This document shows, one piece after another, positions 1 to 5,275 of a DNA stretch of 7,057 bases. Position 1 is the stretch's first letter. Every line of letters begins with the position of its first letter. The notes under the pieces were generated by a model. That model saw nothing but the letters and a program-made list of their open reading frames with translations. It had not been told where the DNA came from and searched no databases. The position numbers and the translations under genes are program-made. The DNA comes from Clostridia bacterium (GTDB lineage: Bacteria > Bacillota > Clostridia > UBA1381). The DNA lies in NCBI GenBank assembly GCA_900770405.1, contig CAAGKL010000263.1:1-7057 (forward strand), given 5' to 3'.

Positions 1-700
1 GCTCTCCGGCGGTCAGCAGCAGCGCGTCGCAATTGCCCGCGCGCTCATCAGCCGCCCGAAGGTGCTGCTTTTGGACGAGCCGCTCGGCGCGCTCGATTTA
101 AAGCTGCGCAAGGATATGCAGAACGAGCTCAAAAAAATCCAGAAGCAGACCGGCATCACCTTCATCTACGTCACTCACGACCAGGAGGAGGCGCTCTCGA
201 TGTCAGACACGGTCGTTGTTATGTCCGAGGGCAAAATCCAGCAAATCGGCTCGCCGACCGACATCTACAACGAGCCGCAGAACGCCTTTGTTGCCGACTT
301 TATCGGCGAGAGTAATATCGTCGATGGCGTTATGAACGAGGATCTGAAGGTCACCTTTTCCGGCCACACCTTCGTCTGTGTCGACAAGGGCTTCGGGCGT
401 GACGAGCAGGTGGATGTCGTTGTGCGCCCCGAGGACGTTGATGTCGTTCCGGTCGCGGACGGTATGCTCACCGGTACCGTCACCTCGGTAACCTTCAAGG
501 GCGTGCACTATGAAATTATCGTCGACATCGGCGGCTTTAAGTGGATGATTCAGTCCACGGATTTCGTCGCCGAGGGCGAAAAAATCGGGCTTTTCATCGA
601 GCCAGACGCAATCCACATTATGAAAAAATCCGAATACTCCGGCAAATACGGCGACTACTCCACCTTCAGCGATGAGATGGACGAGCTGTCCGAGGTCTGA
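1..700 (+). CDS. potA: Spermidine/putrescine ABC transporter ATP-binding protein PotA (5' partial)
   Basis: This is the ATPase subunit of a polyamine importer; it hydrolyses ATP on the cytoplasmic face to drive uptake through PotB-PotC. The gene enters from the left edge; the first complete codon is at position 2, and 232 residues are visible. The visible part opens on the ABC signature LSGGQQQRVA (residues 1-10). Walker B and D-loop follow in VLLLDEPLGALD (21-32), then the switch histidine in VTHDQEEA (His59). The C-terminal part is a TOBE-type regulatory domain with a typical VVVRPEDVDVV strand. Walker A and the Q-loop lie outside the window; compared with E. coli PotA (about 378 residues) roughly 140 residues are missing. 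An ATG-like start at 62 would cut into Walker B and is not the true start. The gene is first in a tight potABCD operon, and the downstream permeases and binding protein support the polyamine assignment over other ABC importers. Confidence 0.95.
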   Translation, partial: LSGGQQQRVAIARALISRPKVLLLDEPLGALDLKLRKDMQNELKKIQKQTGITFIYVTHDQEEALSMSDTVVVMSEGKIQQIGSPTDIYNEPQNAFVADFIGESNIVDGVMNEDLKVTFSGHTFVCVDKGFGRDEQVDVVVRPEDVDVVPVADGMLTGTVTSVTFKGVHYEIIVDIGGFKWMIQSTDFVAEGEKIGLFIEPDAIHIMKKSEYSGKYGDYSTFSDEMDELSEV

Positions 701-708
701 AAGGCAGG

Positions 709-1539
709 GTGACGAAATTGAACAAGCTACATCGTATCTCCGGCAAAATCGCGGCATACCCGCACCTGCTCTGGTCGGCAATGTTCATCGTGCTGCCGCT
801 GATATTTGTCATATATTTCGCGTTCACGACGCCCGACGGCGCTGCAACGCTCGACAACATTACCGCTCTGGGCGAGCACACGCACACATTTTTGCTGTCG
901 GTCAGCCTCTCGGTAATCGCGACATTTTTCTGCCTTGTGCTCGGCTATCCGCTCGCGTATATAATGGCGCGCTCCGGCAAGGACGCGCAGAAAATCCTGA
1001 TAATGCTTTTAATGCTGCCAATGTGGACAAACCTGCTTATCCGCACCTATTCAATGATGGCGATTATGGACGACGGTGGGATTTTAAACGGTATACTTGT
1101 GCGGCTCGGGCTACCCAAGGTTCACTTAATCGGCACAAAGGGCGCAGTAATTTTCGGTATGGCGTACGATTTTTTCCCGTATATGGTTCTGCCGATATAC
1201 ACCGCCGTGTCCAAGCTTGACAAGAGCCTGCTTGAGGCGGCGGGCGACCTCGGCGCAAATCACGCAAAGACGATGCTGCGCGTGGTTCTGCCGCTGTCCT
1301 CCTCGGGAATTATCTCCGGCGTGACGATGGTTTTCGTGCCGTCAATCAGCACCTTCTACATCTCGCAGAAGCTCGGCGGCGGCACATTTGACCTGTTGGG
1401 TGACACAATCGAGCGGCAGTTTCAGAACGTGAACACCTACAACATCGGTGCGGCGATTTCGCTCGTTATGATGATTTTGGTGCTTGCGTCGCTGTGGGTG
1501 ATGAACAGATTTTCAGATGAGGAGGGCACGCGCAGATGA
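709..1539 (+). CDS. potB: Spermidine/putrescine ABC transporter permease PotB
   Basis: This is one of the two membrane permeases of the polyamine importer. The 276-residue length matches the family (E. coli PotB is about 275). Hydrophobic segments suggest six membrane helices, at about residues 20-40, 62-86, 96-117, 148-168, 197-218 and 245-266. The cytoplasmic EAA loop that docks on PotA is visible as EAAGDLGANHAKTML (176-190), followed by the LPLSSSGIISG turn. The segment PMWTNLLIRTY (104-114) is typical of PotB-like permeases. The GTG start at 709 lies 8 bases after the potA stop, with a weak purine-rich stretch AAAGGCAGG before it. A TTG at 718 would have better spacing from AGGG (706-709), so the start is uncertain by three codons. 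The last four bases overlap the potC start. Confidence 0.95.
   Translation: MTKLNKLHRISGKIAAYPHLLWSAMFIVLPLIFVIYFAFTTPDGAATLDNITALGEHTHTFLLSVSLSVIATFFCLVLGYPLAYIMARSGKDAQKILIMLLMLPMWTNLLIRTYSMMAIMDDGGILNGILVRLGLPKVHLIGTKGAVIFGMAYDFFPYMVLPIYTAVSKLDKSLLEAAGDLGANHAKTMLRVVLPLSSSGIISGVTMVFVPSISTFYISQKLGGGTFDLLGDTIERQFQNVNTYNIGAAISLVMMILVLASLWVMNRFSDEEGTRR
1521..1526 (+). promoter_or_regulatory. Ribosome binding site of potC
   Basis: GGAGGG lies inside the end of potB, nine bases before the potC ATG at 1536. It fixes the potC start and, with the ATGA overlap, points to translational coupling between the two permeases. Confidence 0.7.
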
Positions 1540-2342
1540 AGCATTTATCAAAGGTATACCTCGCTTTTATATTTACGCTTTTGTATATTCCGATTATTGT
1601 GCTGGTGCTTTTCTCCTTCAACAGCACCGCAAACACCGGCGGCTTTACCGGCTTTTCGCTCTATTGGTACCGCGAGCTCTTCTCGAGCCCGCAGACCTTC
1701 GGTGCGCTGAAAAACACGCTCGTGCTCGCGCTCTCCGCGTCGGTGATTTCGACGCTTATCGGCACGGCTGCCGCTGTCGGCATTGCCAAATTCAAAACGG
1801 GCGCGGCAAAGGCGGCGACGCTTGCGGTAACGAATGTTCCGATGATGAACCCCGACATCGTGACAGGCATCTCGATGATGCTGCTGTTTGTCTTTGTCGG
1901 GACAATGCTCGGGCTTGAGGAAAATCTCGGCTTTGTGACAATCCTTATCGCGCACATAACCTTTTGCCTGCCCTATGTCATACTCTCCGTGCGCCCGCGC
2001 GTGCTCACACTCAACAAATCGCTTATGGAGGCGGCAATGGACCTCGGCTGCACACCGGCAAAATCCTTTTCCAAGGCGGAGCTGCCGCAGATTATGCCGG
2101 GCGTAATTTCCGGCTTTATAATGGCGTTCACGCTGTCACTCGACGATTTCGTAATCAGCTACTTCACGACCGGAACGGAATTTCAGACCCTGCCGCTGCT
2201 GATTTATTCTATGACGAAAAAGGAGGTTACCCCCGATATTTATGCGCTTTCCGCGCTTATGATCGGTGCGGTTTTAGTGCTTCTGATTTTGTCTAACGTA
2301 ATCGACCCGAGCGGCGGTGTCAAGGAAGGAAGGGTTGAATAA
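1536..2342 (+). CDS. potC: Spermidine/putrescine ABC transporter permease PotC
   Basis: This is the second permease of the polyamine importer, 268 residues, close to the usual length of about 264. The N-terminus shows the typical first helix followed by the FSFNS motif (26-30) and the SLYWYRELF segment (41-49) seen in PotC proteins. The EAA loop is EAAMDLGCTPAKSFSKAELP (165-184). The family signature SLDDFVISYFTTG (201-213) follows. About six hydrophobic helices are evident. The start ATG overlaps the potB stop as ATGA and has a strong GGAGGG site upstream. The stop shares one base with the potD start (TAATG). These overlaps indicate a single transcript and coupled synthesis of the two permeases and the binding protein. 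Confidence 0.95.
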   Translation: MKHLSKVYLAFIFTLLYIPIIVLVLFSFNSTANTGGFTGFSLYWYRELFSSPQTFGALKNTLVLALSASVISTLIGTAAAVGIAKFKTGAAKAATLAVTNVPMMNPDIVTGISMMLLFVFVGTMLGLEENLGFVTILIAHITFCLPYVILSVRPRVLTLNKSLMEAAMDLGCTPAKSFSKAELPQIMPGVISGFIMAFTLSLDDFVISYFTTGTEFQTLPLLIYSMTKKEVTPDIYALSALMIGAVLVLLILSNVIDPSGGVKEGRVE

Positions 2343-3532
2343 TGAGGAAATTTTTATGGCTTTTGCCCGTACTTCTGCTGCTCGGCTCGTGCGGCTCGCG
2401 CGGCGATGTCGACACGCTCAACGTCTACAACTGGGGCGAATATATTTCCGACGGCTCGGAGGGCAGCCTTGACGTCAACAAGGAATTTGAGCAATACTAC
2501 TACGAAACTCACGGCAGGCGGTTAAAGCTCAACTACACCACCTACGCTAGCAACGAGGATATGTACAACAAGCTGAAAAGCGGCGGCGTCAGCTATGACG
2601 TGGTTATTCCGTCCGACTATATGATTGAAAAGATGATTGCCGAGAATATGCTCGAAAAGCTGGATTTCAGTAATATTCCCAACTACCGCTATATCGACGA
2701 GCAGTACAAATACGCCTCCTATGACCCGACAAGCGAATACAGCGTGCCCTACACCTGCGGCTATGTCGGCGTCATTTACAACAGCTCACTCGCCGACATC
2801 GACACCCACGATTGGGACTGCCTTTGGGACGAGCGCTACGAGGGGCAGATTTTGCAGTTCAACAACCCGCGCGATGCCTTCGGCACGGCGATGTACGCGC
2901 TCGGTATCGACGTGAACACTACCGACGAGAGTGAATGGCGGCGCGCGATGGAGTACTTAAAGGAGCAGAAGCCGCTCGTGCAGAGCTATGTTATGGACGA
3001 GATTTTCAATAAGATGAAAAACGGCTCGGCGACGATTGCGCCCTACTACGCGGGCGATTATCTGACGATGTACGAGGACAATCCCGACCTTGAATTTTTC
3101 TACCCGGAAAGCGGCACGAATATTTTTGTGGACGCAATGTGCATACCGACCTGTGCGAAAAATAAGTCCATCGCCGAGGAGTACATCAACTTCTGCCTGT
3201 CGGAGGACATCGCGGTCGCAAATGCCGAGTACATCTGCTACGCTTCACCGAATATTCTTGTTAAGGATAACGAGACATACATCGAGGATATGCAGGAAAT
3301 CTGCGAAAATGCGATTGAAATTCTCTATCCCGAGGGCGGCATAAAATCAAGCTATTTTGAAAATCTTGACGTCGATACCAACGCCGTACAGAACAGACTC
3401 TGGGAGGAACTCAAAATCGACAATGCAGTTGAAGCGTGGGTATATGTGTTCGCCGGACTCATCGCCGGCGGTGCGCTTTTGGTTATGCTTTATAATTTTA
3501 TAAGCCGCAAGCAAAGAGAGAAATATTATTAA
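2342..3532 (+). CDS. potD: Spermidine/putrescine-binding lipoprotein PotD with C-terminal membrane anchor
   Basis: This is the extracytoplasmic polyamine receptor that delivers substrate to PotB-PotC. The 396-residue protein starts with a short lipoprotein signal: charged MRK, a hydrophobic core, then the lipobox LGSC with Cys17 as the predicted lipidated residue. Family features follow: VYNWGEYIS (28-36), PSDYMIEKM (90-98), FNNPRDAFGTA (173-183) and NIFVDAMCIPTCAKN (260-274). The C-terminus is unusual: a hydrophobic helix at about 366-387 ends in the basic tail SRKQREKYY. The mature protein would therefore be held by a lipid at one end and a membrane helix at the other. E. coli PotD is periplasmic, about 348 residues, and lacks this helix; I recall similar tails in some clostridial homologues but cannot check. 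The start is preceded by a GGAAGGAAGGG-like site (about 2325-2333). It is last in the operon, directly before a terminator. Confidence 0.94.
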   Translation: MRKFLWLLPVLLLLGSCGSRGDVDTLNVYNWGEYISDGSEGSLDVNKEFEQYYYETHGRRLKLNYTTYASNEDMYNKLKSGGVSYDVVIPSDYMIEKMIAENMLEKLDFSNIPNYRYIDEQYKYASYDPTSEYSVPYTCGYVGVIYNSSLADIDTHDWDCLWDERYEGQILQFNNPRDAFGTAMYALGIDVNTTDESEWRRAMEYLKEQKPLVQSYVMDEIFNKMKNGSATIAPYYAGDYLTMYEDNPDLEFFYPESGTNIFVDAMCIPTCAKNKSIAEEYINFCLSEDIAVANAEYICYASPNILVKDNETYIEDMQEICENAIEILYPEGGIKSSYFENLDVDTNAVQNRLWEELKIDNAVEAWVYVFAGLIAGGALLVMLYNFISRKQREKYY

Positions 3533-3534
3533 AC

Positions 3535-3563
3535 AAAAAAACGCGCATCAAGCGCGTTTTTTT
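3535..3563. terminator. Bidirectional intrinsic terminator between potD and the hydrolase gene
   Basis: Seven A's plus CGCGC (3535-3546), loop ATCAA (3547-3551), then GCGCG plus seven T's (3552-3563) form a perfect 12-bp inverted repeat. Read on either strand it gives a GC-rich hairpin followed by a U-run. It starts 3 bases after the potD stop and sits 5 bases beyond the stop of the convergent hydrolase gene, so it most likely ends both transcripts. Confidence 0.93.
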
Positions 3564-3567
3564 ATAA

Positions 3568-4395
3568 TCAGTTACCGAATTTTCTTTTTTCAAACAAATC
3601 CCCGAGCCAATCGAGCGCCAACTCAACCCATTTTGCCACGTGAGGATTAACCTCCTGCTCGCGCGATGCCGTGTCGGAATTTGCCAGCGACAGTCCGTGC
3701 GGACCCTCCGGGAAAATATGCATTTCGCAGGAGACGCCGGCTTTTCTAAGCGCATTTGCGAATACAAGGCTGTTTTCAACCGGAACGGCTCCGTCGGTAA
3801 AGGTGTGCCAGATGAAGCAGGGCGGAGTTTTCTCACTGACGCGATTTTCAAGCGACATCGCCTTTACGAGCGCCTCATCGCCGTCGCAAAGATTGTCAAA
3901 CGAGCCCTTATGCCAGATTGTATCGTCCGACGAAATCACCGGATAGCAAAGTATCGCGGCATTCGGCTTGTTTGCGCCGTCCGGCGTTTTTATCGGCTCC
4001 TCGTCCCAGAGCGTCGAAATCGACGCTGCAAGATGACCGCCCGCCGAAAAGCCTATAACAGCAATTTTGTCGCGGTCAATCCCCCACTCGTCGGCGTGCT
4101 TTCTGACCAGCTTTATCGCCTCCGACGCGTCCTCGAGCGCGCTTGGGTAGTGATTTGCCGGCGCGACGCAGTAATCAACAACGACGCTCGGAATGCCTGC
4201 CGCCAGAAATTGCAGTGCAATCGGCTCAGCCTCCCTTTCGCTGCAAAACCCGTAGCCGCCGCCTGGGAATACCACGACGCACGGACGCTTGCGTGCCTTT
4301 TCCGTCCTCGCCGCATCATCAATAATATACGCGGTCAGCGTGGGCATAAATCCGTTTATCGGCTCTTTGCGAAGATTGATTTTTTCAAGTTTCAT
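3568..4395 (-). CDS. Alpha/beta hydrolase, acetyl esterase/BD-FAE-like
   Basis: A 275-residue serine hydrolase of the alpha/beta fold with no signal peptide, so probably cytoplasmic. The oxyanion-hole region is FPGGGYGF (43-50), a variant of the HGGG motif. The nucleophile elbow is GFSAGGH with Ser117. The acid is probably Asp201 in HTFTDGAVP and the base His233 in EGPHG, so the triad looks complete. The segment VVVDYCVAPANHYPSALEDA (71-90) is typical of the esterase/lipase (Aes-like, BD-FAE) group that deacetylates xylan or other acylated sugars. The actual substrate is not determinable here. The ATG at 4395 is preceded by a GGGGG site with 7-base spacing and by a near-consensus promoter, so the gene is probably transcribed on its own, though read-through from dpaB is possible. 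It ends at the terminator shared with the pot operon; nothing links it to polyamine transport. Confidence 0.88.
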   Translation of the reverse strand: MKLEKINLRKEPINGFMPTLTAYIIDDAARTEKARKRPCVVVFPGGGYGFCSEREAEPIALQFLAAGIPSVVVDYCVAPANHYPSALEDASEAIKLVRKHADEWGIDRDKIAVIGFSAGGHLAASISTLWDEEPIKTPDGANKPNAAILCYPVISSDDTIWHKGSFDNLCDGDEALVKAMSLENRVSEKTPPCFIWHTFTDGAVPVENSLVFANALRKAGVSCEMHIFPEGPHGLSLANSDTASREQEVNPHVAKWVELALDWLGDLFEKRKFGN

Positions 4396-4402
4396 TTGTA
4401 AA

Positions 4403-4407
4403 CCCCC
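4403..4407 (-). promoter_or_regulatory. Ribosome binding site of the hydrolase gene
   Basis: On the minus strand GGGGG lies seven bases before the ATG at 4395. It is G-rich rather than a full GGAGG, but the spacing is right, and it supports this start over internal ones. Confidence 0.55.
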
Positions 4408-4427
4408 ATAAGCTTATTCTCTACAAA

Positions 4428-4456
4428 ATTATACCCCCGTTGCGCACAAAATGCAA
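4428..4456 (-). promoter_or_regulatory. Housekeeping-type promoter for the hydrolase gene
   Basis: On the minus strand TTGCAT (4456-4451) and a perfect TATAAT (4433-4428) are separated by exactly 17 bases. This matches the sigma-A consensus in five of six -35 positions (if TTGACA is relaxed to TTGCAT, four of six strictly) and all six -10 positions. The predicted start point near 4421 leaves a 5' leader of about 25 bases carrying the ribosome binding site. The -35 begins 7 bases after the dpaB stop. Confidence 0.75.
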
Positions 4457-4463
4457 GCACTTT

Positions 4464-5054
4464 TTAAAAATCGCGGTATAAAATCGGCTGAATTTGCTTA
4501 TAGTCAAGCGCGTCGCACGCCGCGGCAGGAATTTTCGTCACATCCGCCACAAGCGAGGTCGGCTTTTTGATGTAATCGTCCTGTCCGAACGGGACGAAGA
4601 AAATATTTTTATAGTTGAGCAGGCTGCCGATATTCTTTGCCGCGTTTGCCAGACCATCGTTTGTCGACACGGCAAGCAAAACCGGCTTGGCATTGCGCAA
4701 GTGCGCCTTCACTGCCATAGTCACCGACGTGTCGGCGATTCCGGCGGCTAGCTTTGCAAGGCTATTACCGGTACAGGGTGCAACTATCAGTAAATCCAGA
4801 TACCCCTTAGGGCCTATCGGCTCGGTTTCAAAAACCGTTGTGAGAATTTTTCTTCCGCAAATCTCCTCGATTTCCGCGTCAATATCTGCCGCCCTGCCGA
4901 AACGCGTGTCGGTGTCCGCCGCCGTGCGGCTCATAATCGGCACAAGCTTTGCCCCGAGCGCGGAAAGCGCCCTAATCTGCTCAATCACACGTGCAAACGT
5001 GCAGAACGACCCCGTCATTGCAAAGCCGACCGTCTTTCCTTCAAGCTGCGCCAT
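4464..5054 (-). CDS. dpaB: Dipicolinate synthase subunit B
   Basis: This is the flavoprotein-like subunit (SpoVFB) of the enzyme that makes dipicolinic acid from the dihydrodipicolinate-pathway intermediate in the sporulation mother cell; DPA is then loaded into the spore core. At 196 residues it is full length (B. subtilis SpoVFB is about 200). Visible family features are GKTVGFAMTGSFCTF (6-20), FETEPIGPKGYLDLLIVAPC (75-94), TGNSLAKLA (95-103), LAVSTNDGL (127-135) and FVPFGQDDYIKKPTSLVA (153-170). The ATG is preceded by GGAGG with 7-base spacing and overlaps the stop of the upstream dpaA stub by one base (TAATG), the expected spoVFA-spoVFB layout. The subunit itself appears intact, but its partner gene is cut to a stub, and a terminator lies just upstream, so it may not be functional or expressed as usual. 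Some Clostridia make DPA without SpoVF, using an electron-transfer-flavoprotein subunit. Confidence 0.94.
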   Translation of the reverse strand: MAQLEGKTVGFAMTGSFCTFARVIEQIRALSALGAKLVPIMSRTAADTDTRFGRAADIDAEIEEICGRKILTTVFETEPIGPKGYLDLLIVAPCTGNSLAKLAAGIADTSVTMAVKAHLRNAKPVLLAVSTNDGLANAAKNIGSLLNYKNIFFVPFGQDDYIKKPTSLVADVTKIPAAACDALDYKQIQPILYRDF

Positions 5055-5218
5055 TATCCCGCCTCCAGTTCTTCCAAAATATTTTTTACGGTATCACATA
5101 TGATTTTCCCCGCGCTTATCGGCGCGGTTTTCCCCGGAAGCGACAGCGCCCAAATGACATTTCTCGACAGCTCCTTCGCCGCCTCGATATCCACCCCGGC
5201 GGGTGATTTTTTCGCATA
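5054..5218 (-). pseudogene. dpaA: 3' remnant of dipicolinate synthase subunit A gene (dpaA/spoVFA)
   Basis: The minus-strand frame ending in the TAA at 5056-5054 encodes about 54 residues that read like the DpaA C-terminus: SPAGVDIEAAKEL, then VIWALSLPGKTAPISAGKII, then an amphipathic tail ending LEELEAG. From memory, B. subtilis SpoVFA ends with RPGGTDFKYAEKQGIKALLA, then PGLPGIVAPKTAGQILANVL, which aligns without gaps. The full subunit is about 290-300 residues and carries a Rossmann NAD(P)-binding domain; none of that is present. The frame stays open upstream only by passing through the terminator hairpin to the TAA at 5278-5276, and those extra codons do not look like DpaA. No plausible start with a ribosome binding site was seen. 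The recognisable similarity begins at about 5206; the exact breakpoint is uncertain. It could also be an assembly join. Confidence 0.82.
5062..5066 (-). promoter_or_regulatory. Ribosome binding site of dpaB
   Basis: GGAGG on the minus strand lies inside the last codons of the dpaA remnant, seven bases before the dpaB ATG. It fixes the dpaB start and shows that the translation signal of dpaB survived the loss of dpaA. Confidence 0.75.
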
Positions 5219-5219
5219 T

Positions 5220-5260
5220 AAAAAAGGTGCGGCAAAATAATTTTTACCGCACCCTTTTTT
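5220..5260 (-). terminator. Intrinsic terminator after the Cu-amine-oxidase-domain gene
   Basis: On the minus strand a hairpin forms from GGTGCGG-T-AAAA (5253-5242) with TTTT-G-CCGCACC (5237-5226), loop ATTA. It is followed by a run of six T's (5225-5220) and preceded by A's with one extra G (5254). The T/G pair at 5246/5233 is a U-G wobble in minus-strand RNA but an A-C mismatch on the plus strand, so the hairpin is better suited to ending minus-strand transcription. It starts about 15 bases after the stop at 5276 and lies upstream of the dpaA remnant and dpaB. Confidence 0.85.
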
Positions 5261-5275
5261 GATCGTGGAATAATA

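Noticed and set aside
203..781. Long minus-strand open frame (192 codons) opposite potA
   Set aside because: It lies antisense to a clear ABC ATPase, has no recognisable motif and follows from the GC-rich codon pattern of potA.
672..1220. Plus-strand frame overlapping the end of potA and potB
   Set aside because: It is out of frame with potB, rich in Arg/Ala/His as shadow frames are, and conflicts with the well-supported permease.
3640..4401. Plus-strand frame of 253 codons opposite the hydrolase
   Set aside because: Antisense shadow of a hydrolase with a complete catalytic triad, promoter and ribosome binding site; its own translation has no family features.
4402..4440. Repeated ACCCCCAT/ACCCCCGT (4402-4409 and 4433-4440) as a possible operator pair around the hydrolase promoter
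   Set aside because: One copy is the ribosome binding site and the other the promoter spacer; the repeat is only seven matching bases and not palindromic, so chance is a good explanation.
5094..5102. CATATGTGA on the minus strand as a mother-cell sigma (E/K) -10 box for dpaB
   Set aside because: It matches the sigma-K-like CATANNNTA pattern except one base, but no convincing -35 lies at the right distance and it falls inside coding sequence of the dpaA stub. Too weak to call.
4615..5103. Plus-strand frame opposite dpaB
   Set aside because: Antisense to a confidently recognised full-length DpaB; no motif of its own.
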